Made by a program: the position numbers and the translations under genes
In this document: in pieces, positions 42,651 to 51,204 of the stretch
Numbering within the stretch: the stretch's first letter is position 1
Layout of the letters: each line of letters starts with the position of its first letter
Source of the DNA: WHSW01 sp963749365
Lineage (GTDB): Bacteria > Actinomycetota > Thermoleophilia > Solirubrobacterales > 70-9
Length of the DNA: 64,000 bases
Direction of reading: 5' to 3'
Assembly (NCBI GenBank): GCA_963749365.1
Contig: CAVVME010000004.1
Coordinates: forward strand, 434,001 to 498,000
Notes under the pieces: model-generated
The model's database searches: none
Told to the model about the DNA's origin: nothing
What the model saw: the letters and a program-made list of their open reading frames with translations, nothing else

Positions 42651-45200
42651 ATGGCGGCGATCGCGCTCCGAAACCTGTGGGAGCGAAAGACGCGCACCGC
42701 GCTGACCGCGCTCGCGATCGTGCTCGGAGTGATGATGGTCGCCGGCACCTACGTGCTCACGGACACGATCGATCGTTCCTTCGACGACATCTTCACCGAG
42801 TCGAACGAGGGGATCGACGCGGTCGTCACCACACGCGAGGTGGTCGAGACCGACGACGGCCAGGTGCCGCCGTTCAGCGACCAGGTCCTGGAGCGCGTCC
42901 AGCGCACGGAGGGCGTCGCCGAGGCGGCCGGGGGGATCGTTGACTCGCAGGTGTGGATCATCGGCGCCGACGGCGAGCCACGGGGCGGCGGGGGGGCACC
43001 GAGCCTCGGCTTCTCGGTGCCGCCGCAGCGTTTCGATCCGCTGACCTACGTCGAGGGCCGCAAGCCGAGCGCCGGCGACGAGGTGGTGATCGACAGGGCA
43101 TCTGCCGACGACGAGGGCTTCGCGCTCGGCGACCGGATCGAGATCGCGGGCAAGGAGGCGGTCAGCGAGTACACGCTGGTCGGGATCGCGACCCTTGGCG
43201 AGGTCGATTCGTTCGGCGGCGCGACGGTGACCGAACTCACCCTGCCCGAGGCGCAGCGGGTGACCGGCAAGCGCGGCCGCTTCGATCAGATCAACGTCGC
43301 CGCCGACGAGCGGACGACGCCCGAGCAGCTCGCCGCCAACCTCAACGCCGAGCTGCCGAGCTCGGTCAAGGCGGAGACCGGGAGCGAGAACGTTGAGTCC
43401 CAGCGCGAGGACGTCGGCGAGTTCATCGGCTTCCTGAAGACGGCGCTGCTGATCTTCGCCGGGGTCTCGCTGTTCGTCGCCGCGTTCCTGATCTTCAACA
43501 CCTTCTCGATCACGGTCGCGCAGCGCACACGCGAGTTCGCGATGCTGCGCACCCTGGGCGCCAAGCGGCGCCAGATCCTCGCCACCGTAGTCACCGAGGC
43601 GTTCGTAATCGGCCTGGTCGCGTCGGTGCTCGGGGTGCTCGCCGGGATCGGCTTCGCGCCCGCGATCGGCGCTCTCTTCGAGGCGGTCGGAATCGACCTG
43701 CCGAGCACCGGGACCGTGATCGCGACCCGGACGGTGGTCATCGGGCTCGTGCTCGGCACCGGCTTGACCGTGCTCGCAGCGCTGCTGCCGGCGCTGCGCG
43801 CGACCCGGGTGCCGCCGGTCACCGGGCTGCGCGAGGGGACAGTGCTGGCCACGCCACGGGAGCGCCGCGCCCGCGGGATCGCCGGAGCGCTGCTGGCCGC
43901 GCTCGGACTCGCGCTGATGCTGCTCGGGCTGTTCGGCGCGCTCGACCCCGGCGAGGCCTGGGTCGGCGCCGGCGCCGCCGCGGTCTTCCTCGGTGTCGCC
44001 CTGCTCAGCCCGCGCCTGGTCCCCCCGCTGGCGGCGGTGGTCGGGGCGCCGCTCGAGCGTCTGCGCGGCGTTCCGGGGCGACTCGCGCGGGAGAACGCGA
44101 TCCGCAACCCGGGCCGCACCGCCTCGACCGCGGCGGCGCTGATGATCGGGCTGGCGCTGGTCTCGTTCGTAACCGTCTTTGCCGCCGGGGTCCGCGGCTC
44201 GATCGACGATGCGATCGACAAGACCTTCGCCGGCGATCTGATCGTCTCCAACACCGACGGCTTCTCCGACATCCCGCTGAAGACCGTCGACGCCGTCGGC
44301 GCCATCGACGGGGTCGAGGTCGCATCGCCGATCCGCTACACGCAGGACCGGGTCAAGGGCATCGGAGACGGCTTCCTCACCCTGGTCGATCCGCGGACGG
44401 CCGCCGAGGTGCTGACGCTCGACTGGAAGCAGGGCTCACAGGAGCTGCTCACCGGGCTGGCGCCTGACGAGGCGGTGATCGACCAGGGCTGGGGCGCCGA
44501 CAACGGGCTCGCGGTTGGCGACAGCTTCGAGGCCGAAACCGCCTCGGGGAGGACGATCGCCTACACCGCCGTCGGCACCTTCGAGGACACCACCGACTTC
44601 ATCGGCGACTACGCCGCCTCGGACGCCAACGCCGCCGCCTTCGGCGAGGGCGAGAGCATCACCAACGCCTTCGTCAACCTGGCTGCAGACGCCGACGCTG
44701 CCACCGTCCGTGCGACGATCGAGGAGACCCTGCAGGCCCAGTTCCCGACCACCAAGTCCGAGGACCAGGAGCAGCTCAAGGACTCGATCGCCGAGCAGCT
44801 CAACACCCTGCTCGGGGTCGTCTACGCGCTGCTGCTGCTCGCGGTGATCGTCTCCCTGTTCGGGATCGTCAACACGCTGGCGCTCTCGATCCACGAGCGC
44901 ACCCGCGAGCTCGGGTTGCTGCGCGCGGTCGGGACGTCGCGCAGCCAGGTGCGCCGGATGGTCCGCTACGAAGCGGTGATCACGGCACTGATCGGCGCGG
45001 TACTCGGAGCCGTCCTCGGGGTCGTGTTCGCGGTCGTCGTCAGCCGTCCGCTCGCCGATGAGGGCTTCACGCTCTCGATCCCGGTCGCCACCCTGCTGCT
45101 GATGCTGGTGCTGGCGATGCTCGCGGGGGTGATCGCCGCGATCGGCCCCGCCCGGCGCGCCTCACGCCTCGACGTGCTCGAGGCGCTCGCCTACGAGTAG
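42651..45200 (+). CDS. ABC transporter permease with two FtsX-like domains
   Basis: 849 residues. TM1 (TALTALAIVLGVMMVAGTYVL) is followed by a large external domain (residues 40-255) and three TM helices (LIFAGVSLFVAAFLIFNTFSI ...). The cytoplasmic loop TREFAMLRTLGAKRRQI contacts the ATPase. The arrangement repeats in the second half, with two extra helices in the middle and a second loop ERTRELGLLRAVGTSRSQV. This ten-TM DUF214/FtsX layout acts in lipoprotein or lipid-linked export or toxic peptide resistance. The gene runs with the MacB-type ATPase and perhaps the lipoprotein upstream. Confidence 0.92.
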   Translation: MAAIALRNLWERKTRTALTALAIVLGVMMVAGTYVLTDTIDRSFDDIFTESNEGIDAVVTTREVVETDDGQVPPFSDQVLERVQRTEGVAEAAGGIVDSQVWIIGADGEPRGGGGAPSLGFSVPPQRFDPLTYVEGRKPSAGDEVVIDRASADDEGFALGDRIEIAGKEAVSEYTLVGIATLGEVDSFGGATVTELTLPEAQRVTGKRGRFDQINVAADERTTPEQLAANLNAELPSSVKAETGSENVESQREDVGEFIGFLKTALLIFAGVSLFVAAFLIFNTFSITVAQRTREFAMLRTLGAKRRQILATVVTEAFVIGLVASVLGVLAGIGFAPAIGALFEAVGIDLPSTGTVIATRTVVIGLVLGTGLTVLAALLPALRATRVPPVTGLREGTVLATPRERRARGIAGALLAALGLALMLLGLFGALDPGEAWVGAGAAAVFLGVALLSPRLVPPLAAVVGAPLERLRGVPGRLARENAIRNPGRTASTAAALMIGLALVSFVTVFAAGVRGSIDDAIDKTFAGDLIVSNTDGFSDIPLKTVDAVGAIDGVEVASPIRYTQDRVKGIGDGFLTLVDPRTAAEVLTLDWKQGSQELLTGLAPDEAVIDQGWGADNGLAVGDSFEAETASGRTIAYTAVGTFEDTTDFIGDYAASDANAAAFGEGESITNAFVNLAADADAATVRATIEETLQAQFPTTKSEDQEQLKDSIAEQLNTLLGVVYALLLLAVIVSLFGIVNTLALSIHERTRELGLLRAVGTSRSQVRRMVRYEAVITALIGAVLGAVLGVVFAVVVSRPLADEGFTLSIPVATLLLMLVLAMLAGVIAAIGPARRASRLDVLEALAYE

Positions 45201-45210
45201 TGCCGACCCC

Positions 45211-45223
45211 GCCGCCGCGCGGC
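45211..45223. terminator. Candidate hairpin between convergent genes
   Basis: GCCGC, loop CGC, GCGGC in the 30-base gap between the convergent ABC permease and the CcdA-like/propeller gene. The stem is short but G+C-only. There is no T run. Support is mainly positional. Confidence 0.33.
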
Positions 45224-45230
45224 GCCGTGC

Positions 45231-46649
45231 TCAGCGCCCGACCGAGAGGATTCGCTGCCGCGGGCGCGTCCCGTGCAGCAGGGTGACGTAGGCGCGCTTC
45301 TGCGAGAGCGTGGTCGACCACAGCGTGCCGCCGCGGCGGGAGAGCAGCGTGCGCCCCGTCCCGCGCCCGCCGAGCCGCGCCAGCTTGAGCCGATCGGCTC
45401 GCCTGGTATGACGCACGTAGAGCATTGCCCCGCCCTGGATCGAGGGATTGGAGAGCCCGTCGACACCGGAGCTGAACAGGGTGACCTTGGCGCGCTTCTT
45501 GCGCTTCGCGCCGAGCAGGCGCTTGACGATCCGGTTCTCGTGCCGGGTCGCTCGCGCGTAGACGAGCCGGTTGTCGTCGAGGCTCGGGCGCCCGAGCTGG
45601 GCGGCGCCACCCGCCTTGCCCAGCGAATGCTCGGGCCCGGGGTGGCTCGGGTCGGTGACGTTGCGGGCACGAAGGAAGTCGCGGCCGTTGCGACGAGCGC
45701 GCCAGACGAGCCAATGGCGAGAGACGGCGATCGCATCGGCGTCGGGGGCGGGCACCCGGGCGATGACTCCGAGGTCGACCGCCGACATGAGCACGATCTC
45801 GCCGCCGAGGATGGTCGCGATCCGGCCGCCGCCGGCCGCCGGGTCGTGGCCCTGAATCGCGACGTCCGGTCCCTGGCGCTTGATCATCGCGGATCGATCG
45901 GGCCGCTGATAGAGGAGCGCCTTGCCGGCGCTGGCCGGATCGGCAGCCGGCCGGGCCTCGGTTTTCGCGGCGCTCGCCGGGGCAGCGATCGCGAGCGCGG
46001 CGGCGGCGGCGAGCAACGCGACCCCGTCGCCGAGGCGAGCGCCGCGATAGATCCCCGGTCGCTCGGCCATCAGCTCGGTGACCCTGACCCCGGCGGGCCG
46101 ATCGGCGACCGGCGCCAGCAGAGTGATCGGCAGCGCCCTGCCGGCCCCGAACGCGAGCCCGACCCCGACCCCGACAGCCGGCTCACCGACGGCGAGGACG
46201 ATCCCGGCCAGGGCGAAGACCCCGAAGGTGAGCACGAAGGTGGTGAAGCCGAGCCCGAGCAGGATCCCGTACAGGCCCGCGGCGATCGGCATCGGCATCA
46301 CCCGGCGCCAGTGCTCGGGAAGCTGGCGCCGAACCTGGGGCACGATCGCGACGCCACGGATCTCGGCGAGCGCGGCGAGCGCGGCGAGCACCGCCGCCGC
46401 CGCATAGGCGACCCGATCGTCGGCGCCGTGGACGAGCCCGCCGAGGGCGCCAAGGGCTCCGAAGGTGGCCACCCCACCGACCACGGCGCCGAGCAGGAAC
46501 GTGAGGCAGGCCGCGGCCGTGGTCGGCCGGCCACCGGTATGGCCGACCGGGCCGATCGTCTCGATCATCGAAAATCCGCACGGCGACCAGGTGCCGGTCA
46601 GGCCCGCGATCGCCGCCGCCGCGACCAGGATCAGCTCGAGCCAGTCCAC
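45231..46649 (-). CDS. CcdA/DsbD-like membrane domain fused to an exported beta-propeller-like domain
   Basis: 472 residues from GTG 46649, with the preceding gene's stop 14 bases upstream. Residues 1-245 have about seven hydrophobic segments. GLTGTWSPCGFSMIETIGP and AAACLTFLLGAVVG provide the two membrane Cys expected of a CcdA/DsbD thiol-electron carrier. After a signal-like helix (GVALLAAAAALAIAAPASAA), residues 265-472 are outside the cell and show repeats of about 45 residues ending in strands such as HWLVWRARRNG, NRLVYARATRHE and AMLYVRHTRRAD, as in TolB/WD40-like propellers. I know no named family with this fusion. It is the third gene of a cassette with a MauE-thioredoxin fusion and a Cys-rich Tat protein. 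Confidence 0.72.
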   Translation of the reverse strand: MDWLELILVAAAAIAGLTGTWSPCGFSMIETIGPVGHTGGRPTTAAACLTFLLGAVVGGVATFGALGALGGLVHGADDRVAYAAAAVLAALAALAEIRGVAIVPQVRRQLPEHWRRVMPMPIAAGLYGILLGLGFTTFVLTFGVFALAGIVLAVGEPAVGVGVGLAFGAGRALPITLLAPVADRPAGVRVTELMAERPGIYRGARLGDGVALLAAAAALAIAAPASAAKTEARPAADPASAGKALLYQRPDRSAMIKRQGPDVAIQGHDPAAGGGRIATILGGEIVLMSAVDLGVIARVPAPDADAIAVSRHWLVWRARRNGRDFLRARNVTDPSHPGPEHSLGKAGGAAQLGRPSLDDNRLVYARATRHENRIVKRLLGAKRKKRAKVTLFSSGVDGLSNPSIQGGAMLYVRHTRRADRLKLARLGGRGTGRTLLSRRGGTLWSTTLSQKRAYVTLLHGTRPRQRILSVGR

Positions 46650-46662
46650 TAGCCGCGACCCA

Positions 46663-47262
46663 CTAGCACGGCACCCGGGTCTGGAAGTACATGACGCAGA
46701 AGACCTTGCGGCCGCGGTAGCAGTAGCCCTCGAGCGCGGCGTCGCCGTTGATCCGCCGCGAGGAGTTGGCGCAGCAGTCGACCAGCTTGCGCACGTGGCC
46801 CTCGCAGCAGCGGTACCAACCGCCGTCGATGTGGGGCGAGAACCCGTACACGCGGCCCGTCTCGTCACAGACCTTCGACCGCGGGGCCGGGGGGAGCGGA
46901 CGCCCGTCGGGATCGCTCAGCACGTCACCGCGGTCGTTGACCGGCTCGCCCTTGCGGTTCACGGCGCGGCCCAGGTTGTCGACCGGCTGGCCGTCGGAGG
47001 CCCGGAGCGGGTAACCGTGCCCGTCGATGCGCGGGGTTCCGGTCGGGTGCAGACAGGAGCCGGTGGTGTAGATGTGGCCGCAGAAGTGGAAGGCGTCCGC
47101 CTCGCCGGGCTTCACCGCGCGGGCGATCACCCCGCCCGCGGCCAGCGTCGTGATCGCCCCCCCGGCCCGGGCGAGGAAACCGCGGCGGGAGGTATCGCCG
47201 GCGAGCGACTCGACCGCCCGCGAGACCCGGCCCGGGCGACGGGGATCGTCGCGCTCAGACAC
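46663..47262 (-). CDS. Tat-exported cysteine-rich protein, methylamine dehydrogenase light-chain-like
   Basis: 199 residues from GTG 47262. A twin-arginine signal (TSRRGFLARAGGA near residue 25) shows export in folded form. The mature part has ten Cys, including two CC pairs (YRCCEG, VDCCAN) and the ending FCVMYFQTRVPC, which suggests up to five disulfides. This layout recalls the small, six-disulfide MauA subunit of methylamine dehydrogenase. MauA, however, needs two Trp for its TTQ cofactor, and the mature part here has a single Trp, so it is not a TTQ enzyme. It also has repeated 'DGRGxPLxxSDGxPVDNLG'-like segments. The gene overlaps the MauE-thioredoxin gene by 8 bases. Confidence 0.72.
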   Translation of the reverse strand: MSERDDPRRPGRVSRAVESLAGDTSRRGFLARAGGAITTLAAGGVIARAVKPGEADAFHFCGHIYTTGSCLHPTGTPRIDGHGYPLRASDGQPVDNLGRAVNRKGEPVNDRGDVLSDPDGRPLPPAPRSKVCDETGRVYGFSPHIDGGWYRCCEGHVRKLVDCCANSSRRINGDAALEGYCYRGRKVFCVMYFQTRVPC

Positions 47263-48154
47263 CGATCGCCCCGGCGATCTCGCGTTCAGCGCGGCGCCGC
47301 TCGGCCGCGGCGAGGACGCTCTCGAGCTGGGCGAGGTTGTTGAACGTTCCCTTGGCCAACACGATTCCGTCGCGATCGAGTGCGACCGCAAACGGGCTGC
47401 CCGGAACCCGGAGCTGATCCCAGACCCCGGCGTCGAGGCGCTCCTCGAAGGTCTCGACCCCGACCAGCGGGTCGCCCGCGAGCACCTCGATCGACGGCTC
47501 GAGCGCGTGGCAGACATGGCAGCTCTCGGCGACGAACACGGCGAGCGCCAGGTTCGCCTCCGGGTCGAGGTCGAAGCGCTCGACCAGCGCCGTGCGCGAG
47601 CCCAGGGGCGGGCCCTCCTCGGCGATCTCGAGCGCCCCCTCCGGGCCGAGGCGAAGGCGCAGCATCCCGACCTCTCGCGCGAGCGCCAGCACGGCGATCG
47701 CCAGGCCGGCGCAGGCGATCAGCGCCGCGATCAGCCCGAGGCCGAGCCACTCGTCGGTCGAGAGCTCGTCGGCGGGCAGGAAGGTGAGCGCGGCGAACGC
47801 GGCGGCGAGGACGAGGTTTCGCCCGACCCCCGACCAGCCGACGGTCGAGCGGGCGCCGAAGCAGGCACAGGGGGCGCCGGCGCGCCCGCGCATGATCGCT
47901 CCGGCCATCGTCGCCGCGAACATGGCCATCAACGCCGCGGCGAGCCACGCGGCGGTCTCCGAGCCGGCGATCACGCCGATCGCGAGTCCCAGCTCGGTCG
48001 CGATCAGGAGCCAGAAGGCGAGCGCCTGGGCGCCGCGGCCATCGATGCCGAAGGTCGCCAGCGCCGCCCGGCTCGAAGCCGGGCTCGCGAGCTTCGCCAG
48101 ACTGGCGCCTGCCAGCACCCCGCCGAGGACCAATCGCGCCGCCACCTCGAGCAC
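47255..48154 (-). CDS. MauE/DoxX-like membrane protein fused to a thioredoxin-like (MauD-like) domain
   Basis: 299 residues. Residues 1-155 have four to five TM helices with the MauE landmarks RLVLGGVLAGASLAKLASP and GAPCACFG. From about residue 190 a thioredoxin-like domain follows (ALVERFDLDPEANLALAVFVAESCHVCHALEPS) with active site CHVC, then VPGSPFAVALDRDGIVLAKGTFN with the cis-Pro-type loop. MauE and MauD are separate proteins required to form the disulfides of MauA; here they are one chain. It leads a three-gene operon with the Cys-rich Tat protein and a CcdA-like protein, which strongly suggests extracytoplasmic disulfide formation for that protein. Confidence 0.84.
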   Translation of the reverse strand: MLEVAARLVLGGVLAGASLAKLASPASSRAALATFGIDGRGAQALAFWLLIATELGLAIGVIAGSETAAWLAAALMAMFAATMAGAIMRGRAGAPCACFGARSTVGWSGVGRNLVLAAAFAALTFLPADELSTDEWLGLGLIAALIACAGLAIAVLALAREVGMLRLRLGPEGALEIAEEGPPLGSRTALVERFDLDPEANLALAVFVAESCHVCHALEPSIEVLAGDPLVGVETFEERLDAGVWDQLRVPGSPFAVALDRDGIVLAKGTFNNLAQLESVLAAAERRRAEREIAGAIGV

Positions 48155-48281
48155 GCTCGCAAGCTAGCAAGGGGAATTGGTCCGCGAGCGCCGCTTGGCC
48201 TGCAAAACGCGAGGCGTCGTCGGGCCAGCCGACCTCTGATCTAATCGCCTGGGCACAGAGACCACCGACCGAGGGAGAAGC

Positions 48282-49085
48282 ATGGGTGCTCAATGGAATG
48301 ATGGGCGGCGCTTCGAGGGAAGGGTGGCGGCGGTTACCGGGGGCGGAGGCACCCTTGGTGGAGCCGTTGCCAGAGGCTTCGGTTCCGAGGGCGCCTCGGT
48401 GGCGATCGGCTATCGCTCCTCTAGCGCCCAGGCCGCGGAGGTCGCGGCGGAGCTGGAGGGCCGGGGCGGGCAGGCTCACTCCGGGCACCTCGACGTCACG
48501 GATCAGGACTCGGTAGACGCGTTCGTCGCCGATGTCGTGGAGCGCTACGGTCGGTTGGACGTCCTCGTCAACGCCGCCGGCCGCCTCGACGAGGCGGACA
48601 CGGTGAGATTCAGCGAGCTGGACACAGCCGCGGCGAGCGCCCTCCTTCAGGTTGATGTGATCGGAACTATGCGGATGTGTCACGCGGTGAGGCCAATGAT
48701 GCTCGAAGATGGCGGCGGCGCCATCGTCAACTTCTCGAGCACCTACGGGAACGGGATCAATCCCGAGAACGCGATCAACTTCGTTCCCGTCACCTATTCC
48801 ACCGCGAAGGGAGCGATCCGCGGCTTCACCTCCACGCTGGCCAGGGACCTGGCCCCAGAGATCCGCGTGAATGCTCTTGCCCCCGGACCAATCTCAGGGG
48901 AATGGGAGACAGAGTGGGGGGTCTCGCCCGAGCACATCGACGAGGCAGTCGCCATGAACCCGCTGAGGCGTTTCGGCAAACCGGAGGAGATCGCCGAGAC
49001 CGTCCTGTTCTTGGCCTCGGACGGGGCCGGGTACATCACCGGTCAGGTGATCCACGTAGATGGCGGCTGGGTGGTGGCCGGGTAG
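48282..49085 (+). CDS. Short-chain dehydrogenase/reductase (SDR), FabG-like
   Basis: 267 residues, with GAGGGAGAAGC before the ATG. Classical SDR motifs are complete: TGGGGTLGGAVARGFG (cofactor), NAAGRLD (NAG), FSSTYG (catalytic Ser), YSTAKG (Tyr-x3-Lys) and a C-terminal LASDGAGYITGQVIHVDGGW. It is NAD(P)H-dependent and acts on an unknown alcohol or ketone. The third-position G+C appears lower here than in neighbouring genes (for example GGAACTATGCGGATG), which hints at a separate origin. It is an isolated gene, with a candidate -10 (CTAATC) near 48241. Confidence 0.92.
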   Translation: MGAQWNDGRRFEGRVAAVTGGGGTLGGAVARGFGSEGASVAIGYRSSSAQAAEVAAELEGRGGQAHSGHLDVTDQDSVDAFVADVVERYGRLDVLVNAAGRLDEADTVRFSELDTAAASALLQVDVIGTMRMCHAVRPMMLEDGGGAIVNFSSTYGNGINPENAINFVPVTYSTAKGAIRGFTSTLARDLAPEIRVNALAPGPISGEWETEWGVSPEHIDEAVAMNPLRRFGKPEEIAETVLFLASDGAGYITGQVIHVDGGWVVAG

Positions 49086-49194
49086 AGTGGTGCGCTCCCC
49101 AAGCCGCACGGCAAGTGACGCATCCGGGCTAGATATGGCTTGCTAGAGCCAACCGCGAGCTAGCGCGGCAAGCGGCGGGAACGCTTGCGCTCAC

Positions 49195-50229
49195 TCAGCC
49201 GATGCTTACCATGCGCTCGATCGGGAGCCGGGCGCGCTCGGCGAGCTGCTCGGGGACCTTGACCTCGACCTTGAGCTCGCGCAGCGACTCGGCCACCTTG
49301 GGCAGGGTGATCATCTTCATGTACTTGCAGAACGCCATCCGGTTGGCCTCGATCAGGTTCGCCTGCGGCGCCGCCTGGTGCAGCGGGTAGAGCATCCCGG
49401 TCTCGGTGGCGACGACGAACTCGTCTTCGGGGTGTGAATGCACGTGCTCGAGCATCCCCGAGGTGGAGAGGATGTGGACGCCTTCGGGCCGGACGTCGCC
49501 GGCGGCGACGTACTCCATCACCTGGGTCACGCATCCGCACTCGGGGTGGATCAGGAAGTCGGCCGCGGGGTGCTCGGCGCGGGTCTGGTTGATGTCGTCG
49601 GGGCGGATCCCGGCGTGCACGTGACACTCCCCGTCCCAGACGTGAAAGCGCGCGTAGCGCTCGGGGTCCTCGGTCAGTCCCGTCTCACGGGCGACGAACG
49701 AGCCCAGCCACATGTCGGGCCCGAAGAGGATCTCGGTCTCGGGGCCGTGCTCGGCCCAGATGTGCTCGACCACGCTGACCGCATTCGAGGAGGTGCAGCA
49801 GTAGTCCGTCTCGGCCTTGACCTCGGCCGAGGTGTTGACGTACATGACCACCACAGCCCCCGGGTGCTCGGCCTTCCAGGCGCGCAGCTGGTCGGCGTCG
49901 ATCGAGTCCGAGAGCGAGCACCCGGCGTTTGGATCCGGGATCAGGACGGTCTTCTCGGGCGAGAGGATCGAGGCGGTCTCGGCCATGAAGTGGACGCCGC
50001 AGAAGACGATCACGTCCGCCTCTGTCGAAGCGGCGCGGCGTGAGAGCCCGAGCGAGTCGCCCATGTGGTCGGCGACGTCCTGGACCTCGGGCACCTGGTA
50101 GTTGTGGGCGAGGATGACCGCGTTTCGCTGCGCGGCGAGCTCGCGCACCTCGGTCGAGAGCTGCTCGACCTCCGCCCGCGTCGGCGCCGGGCTGCTCGGG
50201 TTCCGCTGAAGTGTCGGCAGCTGCTGCAT
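49195..50229 (-). CDS. nadA: Quinolinate synthase A
   Basis: 344 residues. NadA motifs are AHNYQVPEVQDVADHMGDSLGLSR, VFCGVHFMAETASIL, YCCTSSNA, FGPDMWLG and HPECGC, with the Cys in positions to bind the [4Fe-4S] cluster. It condenses iminoaspartate with dihydroxyacetone phosphate to give quinolinate for NAD synthesis. nadC is 2 kb away on the same strand, but no nadB (aspartate oxidase) is in the window, so iminoaspartate must come from elsewhere (nadB or aspartate dehydrogenase outside the window). It is divergent from the Fpg-family gene, with a 97-base gap. Confidence 0.96.
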   Translation of the reverse strand: MQQLPTLQRNPSSPAPTRAEVEQLSTEVRELAAQRNAVILAHNYQVPEVQDVADHMGDSLGLSRRAASTEADVIVFCGVHFMAETASILSPEKTVLIPDPNAGCSLSDSIDADQLRAWKAEHPGAVVVMYVNTSAEVKAETDYCCTSSNAVSVVEHIWAEHGPETEILFGPDMWLGSFVARETGLTEDPERYARFHVWDGECHVHAGIRPDDINQTRAEHPAADFLIHPECGCVTQVMEYVAAGDVRPEGVHILSTSGMLEHVHSHPEDEFVVATETGMLYPLHQAAPQANLIEANRMAFCKYMKMITLPKVAESLRELKVEVKVPEQLAERARLPIERMVSIG

Positions 50230-50326
50230 CGCGCGCCTTCCTCCGTCTTATGTTCGCCTGCCCGTGCCGGCCCCTTGACCGGCCTGAAGCAGAGCGAATG
50301 AACTACGAGGCAGTTTACTGAGACCG

Positions 50327-51184
50327 ATGCCCGAGCTGCCCGAGGTCGAGATCACCGCCCGCCGTCTCGCCGCCGCGCTCGCCGGGGCCGAGGTCGAATC
50401 GACGCTCTCGCCCGGAATGGTGGCGCTGAAGACGGTCGATCCACCCCTCTCGACGCTCGAGGGGAGGCGGATCGACGGCGTCCGGCGGATCGGGAAGATG
50501 CCCGTGGTGGCGTTCGCCGGCGGTGACGAATCGCTGGAGCTCCTGGTGCACCTGATGTCGGCCGGCAGACTGCAGGTCTTCGACAAGCGCGCCTCGCTCA
50601 AGGACCGCCGCTCCCGGGTCCTGGTCCGGCTCGCCGACGGGCGCGAGCTGCGCCTGCGCGAGTTCGGCACCCGGCAGCGCGCCTGGGCGAAGCTGCTGCG
50701 CCCGGGCGGGGTCGCAGCCGACGAGATGGTCGCCACGCTGGGCCCGGAGGCATGGCCGACCCCACCGCTGCAGGCGCTCGCGGCGGCGATCGACCAGCCG
50801 CGCCACCTGCATCCTCTGCTGCGCGACCAGCGCGTGATCGCCGGAATCGGGCGCAGCTGGGTCGACGAGATCCTCTGGGAGGCGGAGCTGGGCCCGTTTC
50901 GCAAGGGCTCGGATCTGGGCGACGAGGACGTCGGCCGCCTGCACGCCGCGCTCGCGGTGCTCGGCGAGGCGATCGACCACTACGAGCGGGTGGTCGGCGA
51001 GCAGGTGCCCGACAAGCTGCCGATGCCGCTCCGGATCCACCGCCGCGAGGGCGAGCCGTGCCCGCGCTGCGAGACGACGATCGAGGCGGTCTACTTCGCC
51101 GAGCACCAGACCAACTACTGCCCGCAGTGCCAGACCGGCGGCCGGGTACTCAAGGACCGGCGACTGTCGCGGCTGCTGAAGTAG
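50327..51184 (+). CDS. mutM: Formamidopyrimidine-DNA glycosylase (Fpg/Nei family)
   Basis: 285 residues beginning MPELPEVE, with Pro2 as Schiff-base nucleophile and Glu3 as catalytic acid. A beta-hairpin lysine follows in RIGKMPVVAF. The helix-two-turn-helix has QRVIAGIGRSWVDEILWEA. The C-terminal zinc finger is CPRC with CPQC, ending GGRVLKDRRLSRLLK. It removes oxidised purines from DNA and cleaves the abasic site. GIGRSWVDEI in place of the usual GIGNIYADE is the form seen in actinobacterial Fpg/Nei paralogues, so the substrate preference could be Nei-like. Confidence 0.9.
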   Translation: MPELPEVEITARRLAAALAGAEVESTLSPGMVALKTVDPPLSTLEGRRIDGVRRIGKMPVVAFAGGDESLELLVHLMSAGRLQVFDKRASLKDRRSRVLVRLADGRELRLREFGTRQRAWAKLLRPGGVAADEMVATLGPEAWPTPPLQALAAAIDQPRHLHPLLRDQRVIAGIGRSWVDEILWEAELGPFRKGSDLGDEDVGRLHAALAVLGEAIDHYERVVGEQVPDKLPMPLRIHRREGEPCPRCETTIEAVYFAEHQTNYCPQCQTGGRVLKDRRLSRLLK

Positions 51185-51204
51185 GCTCGTGGCCCGCCAG
51201 TCGC

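Noticed and set aside
46663..47262. Methylamine dehydrogenase light chain (MauA) with a TTQ cofactor
   Set aside because: The mature sequence has only one Trp and no heavy chain gene is adjacent, so TTQ cannot form. Only the Cys-rich, Mau-like context is kept.
49086..49194. Possible tRNA or small RNA with the inverted GCTAG elements after the SDR gene
   Set aside because: No cloverleaf can be folded and there is no T-arm sequence. The inverted repeat is weak.
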